Shown here: positions 1 to 6,591 of the stretch, in pieces
How the letters are laid out: each line of letters begins with the position of its first letter
Position numbering within the stretch: position 1 is the stretch's first letter
Source: Candidatus Heimdallarchaeota archaeon LC_2
Lineage (GTDB): Archaea > Asgardarchaeota > Heimdallarchaeia > Heimdallarchaeales > Kariarchaeaceae
Direction: 5' to 3'
DNA: 11,663 bases
NCBI GenBank assembly: GCA_001940725.1
Contig: MDVR01000073.1
Span: 1-11,663 of the forward strand
Notes under the pieces: model-generated
Database searches by the model: none
What the model saw: the letters and a program-made list of their open reading frames with translations, nothing else
What the model was told of the DNA's origin: nothing
Translations under genes and position numbers: made by a program

Positions 1-321
1 TACAGGCTGTAAAATCAGTTCTCGGGAAGTTTGAGGAATTTTCTGAATATTATTATTGAGCTTGAAGGTTAAAGATTTGACCCTCTGCTTAGGAGCTAAG
101 TTGATGAGTAGATCGCTCATCATCCTACTGACAAGATTGGAATCCAGGTAAATGCCAAATTCAAGGGCAAATACCGATTGAAGCCAAACTCTACCCCGAT
201 TGGTCCACATGGTCCATATGAGAAAGAATTTGAAATACAAATTACTTGATTTCTTGATCTTAAGCCTGTAAAAATCAAATCCCTGATGATCGAAATAATC
301 GTAAAATGCAAGTTGTTGCAT
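1..321 (-). CDS. Partial gene, N-terminal 107 residues of a protein of unknown function
   Basis: An open frame on the minus strand starts at the ATG complementary to 319-321 and runs without a stop to the left edge, so only the first 107 codons are seen. The translation begins MQQLAFYDYFDHQGFDFYR and has ordinary amino-acid composition, with WTMWTNRGRVWLQ near residues 36-47 and a helical-looking stretch LDSNLVSRMMSDLLINLAP at 59-77. An in-frame TAG lies a few codons upstream, so this ATG is the first available. A TATA-like run (348-355) sits about 30 nt before it, consistent with a leaderless transcript. Fragments readable on the opposite strand contain several stops and are shadows. I do not recognise the family; there is no signal peptide or clear membrane segment in the visible part. 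The gene is divergent from the esterase gene. Confidence 0.7.
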   Translation of the reverse strand, partial: MQQLAFYDYFDHQGFDFYRLKIKKSSNLYFKFFLIWTMWTNRGRVWLQSVFALEFGIYLDSNLVSRMMSDLLINLAPKQRVKSLTFKLNNNIQKIPQTSRELILQPV

Positions 322-347
322 GAAAAATTTATGCAATTGCTAGTTGA

Positions 348-355
348 TTTTTTAG
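348..355 (-). promoter_or_regulatory. TATA-like box for the leftward partial gene
   Basis: On the minus strand this reads CTAAAAAA, centred about 30 nt upstream of the ATG at 321. The spacing fits an archaeal TBP site for a leaderless or very short-leader mRNA. It is weak because the region is A+T-rich. Confidence 0.35.
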
Positions 356-434
356 GTATTATGCCAGCTAGCTGTGGGTATTATTTAGGGTGATACGTTA
401 GGTATCTGTCGATCGATTATTGAAGTTGAAGAAA

Positions 435-442
435 TTATAAAT
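435..442 (+). promoter_or_regulatory. TATA-like box for the esterase gene
   Basis: TTATAAAT is centred about 26 nt before the ATG at 464, but only about 17 nt before the in-frame TTG at 455. If it is the TBP site, the transcript would begin at or next to the ATG, which favours 464 as the start codon. Confidence 0.45.
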
Positions 443-463
443 GTAATCAGAAAATTGTCAAAT

Positions 464-1774
464 ATGACATATATATCCAAATTTATCCATTCTTTCAAAT
501 TAAGGATCACAAATATTGTTGAAGAAAATGAATCTTCCAATCTCCAAACAGTAATCGAGCAATTTTGGAAAGATGTGAATGACAATATTTACCCTATTAT
601 TGAAGAATTAGATAAAACTGAATATTCAGTTAATTTATCTGAATATAACCTTGTTACTTTTTTGTATCGAAGTAATGAGATTTTAGAAAATGTTTTTATT
701 TTAGCAGAGTTCAATTATATTGATGCTAGAGATTATGTATTTAAGAAAATAGAAAATACAGATGTTTATTATAAAACATTTGCTCTTCCTAAAAATGCTC
801 AAGCAACTTACAGAATTATGATAAATGATCCTCTCGATGGAATATTTGCTGAGGCAAAATATGCCAACCGCATGTCAAAATTTGGTGATCATCCCGATAA
901 ATTAAATAGAAATATCCAGCGAATTAAAGATGGGTTTGTTCCTGGAAAAGATTTGTTAATTGCATGGTTAAAACCACCAAAGGCTGTAAATCAATTTATT
1001 CTTGAAGATCACGGTCCCCAAATTTTGGAAGGTAAACTCTCCGAACATTCACATAGTAGTAGCATATTAAATTATACCCGGAAGATAACCGTTTACACTC
1101 CAAAGAATTATGACCCACTTCAAAAATATCCTTTCTTGTTAATGTTTGATGGGAGTTCATCTATCAAATATATTCAGGTCCACAAGATAGTTGATGAAAT
1201 GATAGAAGATGGTAAAATACTTCCAATTATTGTAATATTTGTTGATCCCGGTATTAAAAATGATCAAACAATGAGATACCAAGAATATTCATGTAATCCA
1301 GATTTTGCAAAATCTATCAATGAGGAATTTCTTCCTTGGATCCAAGAAAATTATTCCATAACTGATAATCCGCAAAATGCAACAATCGCAGGATCCAGTT
1401 ATGGAGGATTAGCTGCTTTTTACTTCAGTTTCATATATCCAGATAAAATTAAAAATGTTATATCACTTTCAGGATCCTTTCATGTCGGGAAAAATGATGA
1501 TAGTGCTTATCCATATGAATGGCTACCTCAACAAGTTGCATTTTCTGAAAAAAGAAAAATAAATGCATATTTGGAAGTTGGCAAGCTTGAGGGTGAGTAT
1601 CACTGGGACACACCTGATTTTCCAAACCAAATTGTTAGTCACAGGCATTTTACTACAATATTAAAAATGAAAGGATATAATTTTACATACAATGAGCATA
1701 ATGGAGATCACAGTCCTGTAGCATGGATTAATCCATTTAGAAGAGGATTATTGCATTTTTTATCAAATAAATAA
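464..1774 (+). CDS. Fes-like alpha/beta-hydrolase esterase (enterochelin esterase family)
   Basis: Predicted serine esterase of 436 residues. Residues about 60-150 look like the N-terminal domain of Fes-type esterases (VTFLYR, then a TDVYYKTFALP region and an NDPLDG stretch). From about 205 an esterase-D type hydrolase domain follows: YTPKNYD, FLLMFDG, then the nucleophile elbow GSSYGG with Ser312, a Gly-x-x-Glu (Glu376 as candidate acid) and GDHSP with His416 near the C-terminus. Total length is close to that of bacterial Fes (about 400). There is no signal peptide, so it is probably cytoplasmic. An in-frame TTG at 455 would add three residues; the ATG is preferred because the TATA-like box is correctly spaced for it. 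No siderophore synthesis or uptake genes are nearby, so the substrate is open: it could be any carboxylic ester or a glycosylated or peptidic ester rather than ferric enterobactin. Confidence 0.85.
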   Translation: MTYISKFIHSFKLRITNIVEENESSNLQTVIEQFWKDVNDNIYPIIEELDKTEYSVNLSEYNLVTFLYRSNEILENVFILAEFNYIDARDYVFKKIENTDVYYKTFALPKNAQATYRIMINDPLDGIFAEAKYANRMSKFGDHPDKLNRNIQRIKDGFVPGKDLLIAWLKPPKAVNQFILEDHGPQILEGKLSEHSHSSSILNYTRKITVYTPKNYDPLQKYPFLLMFDGSSSIKYIQVHKIVDEMIEDGKILPIIVIFVDPGIKNDQTMRYQEYSCNPDFAKSINEEFLPWIQENYSITDNPQNATIAGSSYGGLAAFYFSFIYPDKIKNVISLSGSFHVGKNDDSAYPYEWLPQQVAFSEKRKINAYLEVGKLEGEYHWDTPDFPNQIVSHRHFTTILKMKGYNFTYNEHNGDHSPVAWINPFRRGLLHFLSNK

Positions 1775-1777
1775 TTT

Positions 1778-1800
1778 AATTGAAGATATTTATTTCAATT
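1778..1800. terminator. Hairpin between convergent genes, possible bidirectional terminator
   Basis: AATTGAA (1778-1784) and TTCAATT (1794-1800) form a 7-bp stem with a 9-nt loop immediately after the esterase stop codon, followed by an (ATT)n tract. It also lies just past the 3' end of the leftward small ORF at 1838-1981. The pure A+T stem-top makes it weak thermodynamically. Confidence 0.4.
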
Positions 1801-1837
1801 ATTATTATTATTATAGAGATTGATTTATTGTTATATT

Positions 1838-1981
1838 TTATTCTAATTCAGATGTTAAGTCAGTTATTTTCAATCCGGTTGTTTTGTAATATGGTATGAT
1901 TTCATTGTTGGGCTTGTTTAACATTGGAAAATTTTGTTTTTCTTTATTATTTCTCGCCCTTGTTCTTATTAATATACTCAT
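1838..1981 (-). CDS. Candidate 47-aa small protein, unknown function
   Basis: A minus-strand ORF from the ATG at 1979-1981 to a TAA at 1838-1840 encodes 47 residues: basic at the N-terminus (MSILIRTRARNNKEK), with PNNEIIPYYKTTG in the middle and an acidic end (DLTSELE). It is hydrophilic, with no membrane segment and no cysteine. The composition looks protein-like rather than like random A+T-rich translation. Upstream on the same strand are a strong TATA-like box (2012-2024, centre about 37 nt before ATG) and, between box and start codon, a near-perfect palindrome (1991-2005). These three together are the reason for calling it. It converges with the esterase, with the hairpin 1778-1800 between them. 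I recognise no family. It could still be a chance ORF. Confidence 0.4.
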   Translation of the reverse strand: MSILIRTRARNNKEKQNFPMLNKPNNEIIPYYKTTGLKITDLTSELE

Positions 1982-1990
1982 TTTAAATCA

Positions 1991-2005
1991 GGAGTTAAAC
2001 TCTCC
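1991..2005. promoter_or_regulatory. Operator-like palindrome GGAGTTAAACTCTCC
   Basis: GAGTT-A-AACTC is a perfect 5+1+5 palindrome inside GGAG...CTCC. It sits between the TATA-like box and the ATG of the 47-aa ORF, at the predicted transcription start, where a repressor would block initiation. Position and symmetry are seen; the regulatory role is inferred. Confidence 0.35.
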
Positions 2006-2011
2006 AATTAA

Positions 2012-2024
2012 TATATTTTTTATA
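2012..2024 (-). promoter_or_regulatory. TATA-like box for the 47-aa ORF
   Basis: The minus strand reads TATAAAAAATATA, one of the best TATA matches in the window. It would place transcription start about 10 nt before the ATG at 1981, inside the palindrome. Confidence 0.4.
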
Positions 2025-2110
2025 GCTTAATAAGGTTTGTCTTGTCGATTTTCCGTCAAATTAGAGAGATATGCAAAATGAATAGTTAGTCATTGTTCTC
2101 AAATGAAATA

Positions 2111-2140
2111 ACATCATTAGACATCATTTCACACCATTCA
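2111..2140. repeat. Three tandem 10-bp repeats (ACAYCATTNN)
   Basis: Three consecutive 10-mers read ACATCATTAG, ACATCATTTC and ACACCATTCA. The first two share eight leading bases and the third differs from them by one base in that core. A 10-bp period places each copy on the same face of the helix, as in multi-site protein binding. A trailing CATT follows at 2140-2143. It is too short to be a minisatellite of known type. Confidence 0.6.
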
Positions 2141-2265
2141 CATTAAAAAACTGATTTCGCATGAAGATTTGCAAATAACATGTAATTTGTTGTTACAACT
2201 GTTAAAACGTTAATTTTTTCAATGTTTTCAAAATTCCATATGCAATTGAGGGGTATGTTTAGAGG

Positions 2266-2387
2266 TTCATCACAAATGTCACAAATTGATTAATTCAATA
2301 ATTAATAATCGATGCAGCCTAATTTAAGTTCTATCGGAAATAGTGTTCACCCTTGTTTCTTGTGGAAACTGTGAAATTTGTGATGAA
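2266..2387. other. 122-bp element closed by an 18-bp inverted repeat (ncRNA or miniature element)
   Basis: TTCATCACAAATGTCACA (2266-2283) is the reverse complement of 2370-2387 at 17 of 18 positions; the single mismatch is at 2278/2375. Inside are further potential stems: ATTAATT-CAAT-AATTAAT (2289-2306), CTAT-CGGAA-ATAG (2331-2343) and GTTTC-TTGTG-GAAAC (2355-2369), the last abutting the closing stem. The fold would be a multi-branched junction. It ends about 135 nt before the start codon of the 561-aa gene. Possible readings are a structured RNA, a leader of the downstream gene, or a miniature transposable element with terminal inverted repeats. I see no obvious target-site duplication. Confidence 0.45.
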
Positions 2388-2481
2388 ATTTTGAGATTAC
2401 AAATTTAGATTGAATAAATGAAATGATTGAAGCAACTAAAACCGTCTTTGTATGAATTTATCAGATGTCTCATTTCAATTG

Positions 2482-2489
2482 TTTTAAAT
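2482..2489 (+). promoter_or_regulatory. TATA-like box for the 561-aa gene
   Basis: TTTTAAAT is centred about 36 nt before the ATG at 2522, which predicts a leader of roughly 10 nt. Confidence 0.3.
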
Positions 2490-2521
2490 GGTTCAATTAG
2501 GGCACGTCATTGTAGAATATA

Positions 2522-4207
2522 ATGGTGAATTTAACACATTATCCTAATCCAGTACGATTATTCTCTCAAACCAGAAACACTTGGTTTAAGGATTTAATTG
2601 AATCATTTGGGGTTCCAATTCATGTGTTTACTAACATTCGAGATACTCAATTGGGTCAACTGTTTTTTGCAATTGAAGTAATGAGAATGAAGAAAATACG
2701 GTCCGGAGAAGATGCAGGTCCATCAATATTTGAAAATGAGACAAGCGAGGATTTCATTCCTGTATTTCAAACATTAAATCAATTTACTGCTTTTTTAGAA
2801 AAAGAGGAAGTTGGTATAGATCTTCAAGGTCTTAAAACTGAATTTCTCGCCAATGAACATGTGAATTATCTTAAAACGAATGGTAAAACCGATGATGAAT
2901 GGTTTGCTACTCTAGATACAGCTCGATTGGATGAACTTTACATTCCTTCAGCCAAAGTAATGTTAGATTTCTTTTTACCACAAATTGATAAAAAATTAAA
3001 ATCAAAAAAGAAGAAAGTAGATGTATTTGATAAAATAACTGATCTAGATGCTAATTTCGGTTTAATGTTACGTAATTTATGTGATCCAGTTATTGTAGAA
3101 GCTATTGAAAAAGATACATACACTTTGGATGAGAAAGATAACAGCATTCGAATCATTAATCCATCAAATGAAAATCCCATTCAATTAACATATAATGATT
3201 ATCATGGAAGAGTTAACATATTGTATTCCCTGATTATAGAACTCCGAAGATATTTTGAACAAGGCAAAAAATACTCCAAAAAATTTGATAATATATCACA
3301 TTTGTTAACACTTGAAATGTTGTTAATGATACCAACACCTGATAAGGCAAGAATACCTTTAGTAAAACAGTATCTAACTGAGATTAAGTCTCTTAAATCA
3401 GGCTTTCCCTCTGAGTTCTGGGAAATTTTATCACAATCATATCAAGGATTTTGTCATGCTAATGACCCATCATCTAGAATGTTCCAAAAGGTATTCAAGG
3501 GTATCGAGAAGCAATTAAGAAATCTATCCAAAACTCTTTGGAAAAGATTTATCCCTATTTTGGATGGTAAAAATAAAAAATCAATTAATGATGTGAACTT
3601 CATGCTCGCTATTTTGTGGGCACATTTTAGAGTAGTTCAAGCTCAAGCACAGAATTTACATCAGCAACAGCATGATGATCATGATCATCAAAATTACACG
3701 TATCGTTCTATGCTACGATTTGAACATATATTTTGGCAGCAAGGAAATGAATACTTGATGAGAGATGAATACAAGGACAAGTATCATTTCTGGTCCACTT
3801 ATTCTAAGATTGCCAATCAAGAAATTAGAACTCCAAAAGATTCTATTGCAATGTATCATCAATATGAATCATTATTCACCAAAACCAAGGTCCTTACAAA
3901 TAAAACCAAAAGAAAGGCCTTTGATGTTAATCTGAGAGATCATAAATTCTTAATTCAATCTACATTATCTTATGGAATTGAAGGTAAGGATCCTAGCATT
4001 TACAAGAATTTGGAAAAATATGCTAAAATGTTAGAAAAATTACTTGTTGAAATTGAAGCAAATATCAAAGATTTCCCAGAGTTAAAAATTGCAGACGAGA
4101 AAATGACTATTGAATCAATTCTTAGTTATTTGAAAATGCCCCTTCCTGAATCTGAACATTACAACCAACCAGAAAGAGGAATTCCAACAAGTAGATTACG
4201 TAATTAA
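2522..4207 (+). CDS. 561-aa protein of unknown function
   Basis: Long, clearly coding ORF beginning MVNLTHYPNPVRLF. I do not recognise the family. No signal peptide or transmembrane segment is visible, so it is probably cytoplasmic. The sequence looks mostly alpha-helical and charged. Landmarks: a lysine-rich patch KKLKSKKKK (157-165), an aromatic and charged central part, and a histidine/aspartate-rich stretch at 380-389 containing His380, His384, His387 and His389 followed by NYTYRSMLRFEHIFW. That stretch could bind a metal or could be a flexible linker. No Walker, nuclease, kinase or helicase motif was found. The TerB-like gene follows on the same strand after 80 nt, so co-transcription is possible, although a separate TATA-like site exists. 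Codon use resembles the neighbours and there is no sign of a frameshift. Confidence 0.85.
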   Translation: MVNLTHYPNPVRLFSQTRNTWFKDLIESFGVPIHVFTNIRDTQLGQLFFAIEVMRMKKIRSGEDAGPSIFENETSEDFIPVFQTLNQFTAFLEKEEVGIDLQGLKTEFLANEHVNYLKTNGKTDDEWFATLDTARLDELYIPSAKVMLDFFLPQIDKKLKSKKKKVDVFDKITDLDANFGLMLRNLCDPVIVEAIEKDTYTLDEKDNSIRIINPSNENPIQLTYNDYHGRVNILYSLIIELRRYFEQGKKYSKKFDNISHLLTLEMLLMIPTPDKARIPLVKQYLTEIKSLKSGFPSEFWEILSQSYQGFCHANDPSSRMFQKVFKGIEKQLRNLSKTLWKRFIPILDGKNKKSINDVNFMLAILWAHFRVVQAQAQNLHQQQHDDHDHQNYTYRSMLRFEHIFWQQGNEYLMRDEYKDKYHFWSTYSKIANQEIRTPKDSIAMYHQYESLFTKTKVLTNKTKRKAFDVNLRDHKFLIQSTLSYGIEGKDPSIYKNLEKYAKMLEKLLVEIEANIKDFPELKIADEKMTIESILSYLKMPLPESEHYNQPERGIPTSRLRN

Positions 4208-4257
4208 AGAATAAAAATATTTGAAACATACTACGATAGTAAAATTGTTCACAGAAA

Positions 4258-4268
4258 CAAATAATAAT
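4258..4268 (+). promoter_or_regulatory. Possible TATA-like box for the TerB-like gene
   Basis: AAATAATAATT is centred about 25 nt before the ATG at 4288, the leaderless spacing. It is weak; read-through from the upstream gene is an alternative. Confidence 0.25.
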
Positions 4269-4287
4269 TCACTAGATATTTCTAATT

Positions 4288-4617
4288 ATGACTGATGTAA
4301 ACTCGATATTTGAAACAACAATGAGAGAATTGTGGAAAGTTGCGACTCAAGATGGAATAATTACTCCTGAAGAAAAAGACATACTGGAACAGGTCCAAAT
4401 CGATGCTGTTTCATATGCTGTCATGCTGGAGGAATGTATACAACGGGGTACAATAACAAAAGAAGAGGCATCTAAACTTGATTATCTAAAGAATTTGATT
4501 ACTGATCGAGCTTATGTGACTGCTACGATTGATGGGAAAGTAGATCGAGATGAGAGAAATTTGATTGCTAAATTGGCTGAAGTAATTTCTATTCATTATA
4601 ATTTGAATTTAAAATAA
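4288..4617 (+). CDS. Small helical protein, TerB-like / acidic-loop domain
   Basis: A 109-residue soluble protein. Three short acidic loops follow one pattern, [D/R]Gx[I/V][T/D]xxE: DGIITPEE (22-29), RGTITKEE (53-60) and DGKVDRDE (82-89), each followed by a helix. Paired DG...E loops within an all-helical chain of about 100-140 residues are typical of the TerB/DjlA-type fold (tellurite-resistance TerB family), which binds metal through such acidic residues. Assignment rests on this pattern only and EF-hand-like is the alternative. No other ter genes are in the window, so a role in tellurite resistance is not implied. It lies 80 nt downstream of the 561-aa gene and may work with it. Confidence 0.75.
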   Translation: MTDVNSIFETTMRELWKVATQDGIITPEEKDILEQVQIDAVSYAVMLEECIQRGTITKEEASKLDYLKNLITDRAYVTATIDGKVDRDERNLIAKLAEVISIHYNLNLK

Positions 4618-4650
4618 ACTGATAATAAAAATCATTAAAACATTAAAAAA

Positions 4651-4759
4651 TGGTGGCGAGGACGGGATTTGAACCCGCGAGTGCTGACGCACACTAGCTA
4701 ACTAGTTTCATCTCTGAATTTCCAGGCTAGCCCCTTGGGCCAGGCTTGGGTACCTCGCC
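4651..4759 (-). tRNA. tRNA-Ser(GGA) with a 20-nt intron
   Basis: The minus strand folds into a class II tRNA: 7-bp acceptor stem GGCGAGG/CCTCGCC, T8-A9, 3-bp D stem (CCC/GGG) with TGG in the D loop, anticodon stem CTAGC/GCTAG, long variable arm GTGC-GTCA-GCAC, T arm GCGGG-TTCAAAT-CCCGT and an encoded CCA. The extra-large anticodon loop is resolved by removing 20 nt after position 37, which leaves the loop CTGGAAA with anticodon GGA (bases 4721-4723). The mature length is 89 nt including CCA. Position 73 is A, whereas serine tRNAs of Archaea that I know carry G73. Anticodon and long variable arm still indicate serine. It is transcribed leftward, opposite to both flanking protein genes. Confidence 0.93.
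4700..4719 (-). other. tRNA intron with canonical bulge-helix-bulge splice site
   Basis: Pairing of CTGG with CTAG gives the 4-bp central helix. It is flanked by a 3-nt bulge AAA at the 5' splice site and a 3-nt bulge TTA at the 3' splice site, next to the anticodon stem. The intron interior is a TTCA-GAGA-TGAA hairpin with a GNRA-type loop. Cutting after the second base of each bulge yields a normal 7-nt loop. This is the substrate of the archaeal tRNA splicing endonuclease at the common 37/38 position. Confidence 0.88.
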
Positions 4760-5049
4760 ATGATTTGTAGAGATACAACCATAATTCAAAATTACATTAT
4801 GATTAGATTCAAACTCGTTACTTTGTTTTTATTCTTGTTCTTGGTGACGTCATCAATAGTAAGATCATTAAACTAAACAATTTATGGAGCGTTTTATTTA
4901 ACTTTAGACCTTAGATTTTCACTTTTTTAAGTATAGAAGTGATTTACCATAAAATTACGGCATAAACAAAGAAATTTGACTTTAAACTGCAGTGTAGATT
5001 TGCAAAATCATTAAAATAGAGAATAATTTTAAAATCTTAGTAGCTGAAT

Positions 5050-5925
5050 ATGACAGAATCGTCAGAAAAAGAAATTCTAAATGAAATTGTTATTAGAGCA
5101 GGTACAGAAGCCGACAAATTAAAAATTGAGGATTTTGCTAAAAGTTTGTCACAAGATCCATTTTTATTTAGTGAAAAATGGCTCAAAATAATTCGTGTTG
5201 ACAATGTTCTACCATTAATTGCCTTATCTGGGGATAAAATCGTAGGCATGGTCCATGCAAAAATATTTGAAAATGTAGGTTGGTTAGAAGCTGCTCGTGT
5301 TGGAAGCAAATATCGAAATCAAGGTATTGCTGTTTCTTTGTTAAACAAGGCTATGGAATGGTTAAAAGAACGTCACGTGAAAGTTATTCGAGCTGCTGTT
5401 GATTCTGATAATCTCAATATTAGACTTCTATTAGAAAAAAATAGCTTTTCTGGTGACTTTGTCGTAATAAATCCCTCCAGTGAAGTTGATAGTACTGATA
5501 CATCACCTGAAAATCTTTCTCGTTACAGCACATTACTAGATAATTCTGTTTTCCCTGAATTCGAAGATAAAATTAAACATAATTTTTCAGGTAATGTTTT
5601 CGTAGATGGCCAATATGTTCCTTTTACTTTTAATCTATTCAACAAATTAATTGAAGAACGTCGAATATTAAGAAATGGAAAACTTGGGGCATTTATTATT
5701 ATTTCAAAACATAAATTACAAGAAGAATTAACTACATTTGTTTGTGCTGATACCCAGGAGATGTATAAGAACCTTGGATTAGCTTCCAAAGCATTAGCAT
5801 CCCAAGAATTGGCTAGTTTTGTTGTATGTCATGCACCTGCAAAACGAAATGCAGTCCAAGGATTAGTACAAGCCGGATTGGGTTGGAACCAACCTCATAC
5901 TCTAATAATATATCAAAGACATTAA
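5050..5925 (+). CDS. GNAT-family acetyltransferase with an extra C-terminal half
   Basis: A 291-residue soluble protein. Residues about 12-140 form a GNAT domain: EIVIRAGTEADKLKIEDF (12-29) at the start, the central strand LIALSGDKIVGMV (56-68), the acetyl-CoA pyrophosphate-binding motif R-x-x-G-x-A as RNQGIA (89-94), and VDSDNLNIRLLLEKNSF (117-133), the usual late motif with an asparagine and a terminal 'kxxF'. Residues about 150-291 have a second domain that ends HTLIIYQR, reminiscent of a degenerate second GNAT fold without a clear RxxGxG/A loop. Such two-part GNATs often use the C-terminal half for substrate binding or dimerisation. The acceptor (protein N-terminus, lysine or small amine) cannot be told from the sequence. 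A+T runs at 5011-5018 and 5027-5034 could be its TATA box. It is a single gene, not in an operon. Confidence 0.88.
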   Translation: MTESSEKEILNEIVIRAGTEADKLKIEDFAKSLSQDPFLFSEKWLKIIRVDNVLPLIALSGDKIVGMVHAKIFENVGWLEAARVGSKYRNQGIAVSLLNKAMEWLKERHVKVIRAAVDSDNLNIRLLLEKNSFSGDFVVINPSSEVDSTDTSPENLSRYSTLLDNSVFPEFEDKIKHNFSGNVFVDGQYVPFTFNLFNKLIEERRILRNGKLGAFIIISKHKLQEELTTFVCADTQEMYKNLGLASKALASQELASFVVCHAPAKRNAVQGLVQAGLGWNQPHTLIIYQRH

Positions 5926-6567
5926 TATTACATAATACTATAGTTTACTGCAAAGGAAATTCAGGGTTAGGTAATAGATCAGACAAATAATATTTCAATT
6001 GATCAGTTAAGAAATACCGGTGTATTCCGAGGATAATATTCGAAATTATTCTAGTATAATAACAATTTTCACCAGGATCCAATTGAATTTCTAGTTATAC
6101 TCAAATTGTTCTAGATTACTTTGTTATGAATTATAAGTTCATCGTATGGTTACAACTTCAATCGAAATCACACCAAAATGTTAGTTTCTGTGGATTCAAC
6201 ATTTTTCCATTTCTTGTAGAACATAACAAATTGTAAATTTCTTTAAAATCCTCAGTTAAGGAGTGTTATCGTATTTTGAACGTAATATATAAAGTATATT
6301 AATTTCTATAAGAAACATAGGAAGCGAAAGAAATGTGTTAAAATTTTAGGAATATAAAGGCTATACGCAATAAATTTTCTTAGTAAAAATAATATGCAAA
6401 ATACTGCAATAACAGAGCCTGAAGAAATTGGTGCATAAGAAAAAAAAAACAATTAAAGAATCTAGTTAGTTCAAGGGTTTTTAACAGGGGGTATATAATA
6501 ATAATCAAATTTTAGACCGACCCCATAGTTTCTTGTGTAATCTATTTTTGAATAAACTATTTCGAAA

Positions 6568-6591
6568 ATTATTTCGAATACTCGAAATAAT
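6568..6591. repeat. Perfect 10-bp inverted repeat hairpin
   Basis: ATTATTTCGA (6568-6577) and TCGAAATAAT (6582-6591) pair perfectly around a 4-nt loop ATAC. An 8-bp palindrome TTTCGAAA (6560-6567) directly precedes it, so TTCGA occurs in three clustered half-sites. It may be an operator cluster or an RNA hairpin about 50 nt after the strong TATA-like box near 6492. Confidence 0.45.

Larger units (their letters stand above)
1982..2521. other. 540-nt intergenic spacer with structured elements
   Basis: I found no convincing ORF on either strand. The best plus-strand candidate is 23 codons from 2222, without a matching promoter. The spacer holds the palindrome and TATA-like box of the leftward small ORF, three tandem 10-bp repeats at 2111-2140, a 122-bp inverted-repeat element at 2266-2387 and the presumed promoter of the 561-aa gene. 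Confidence 0.6.

Noticed and set aside
101..131. TGATGA followed by CTGA resembling C/D box sRNA signals
   Set aside because: The boxes are too close for guide segments, no C'/D' pair exists, and the stretch lies inside the minus-strand coding frame.
73..393. Plus-strand frame with protein-like pieces interrupted by stops, suggesting a pseudogene
   Set aside because: It is fully explained as the antisense of the intact minus-strand frame 1-321, which has no stops.
4845..4852. TGACGTCA palindrome
   Set aside because: A single 8-bp palindrome without a second copy or promoter context is not enough to call an operator.
4799..4876. 25-codon plus-strand ORF with a hydrophobic core (MIRFKLVTLFLFLFLVTSS)
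   Set aside because: It could be a small membrane peptide, but a T-rich stretch gives Leu/Phe by chance, no promoter is evident, and it lies in the presumed upstream region of the leftward tRNA.
6126..6236. 36-codon plus-strand ORF in the gene-poor kilobase
   Set aside because: Length is within what chance allows, there is no spaced TATA-like box, and no recognisable motif.
6394..6438. 14-codon ORF MQNTAITEPEEIGA followed by a stop and poly-A
   Set aside because: It looks protein-like but is too short, and no frame continues after the stop, so neither a gene nor a pseudogene can be supported.
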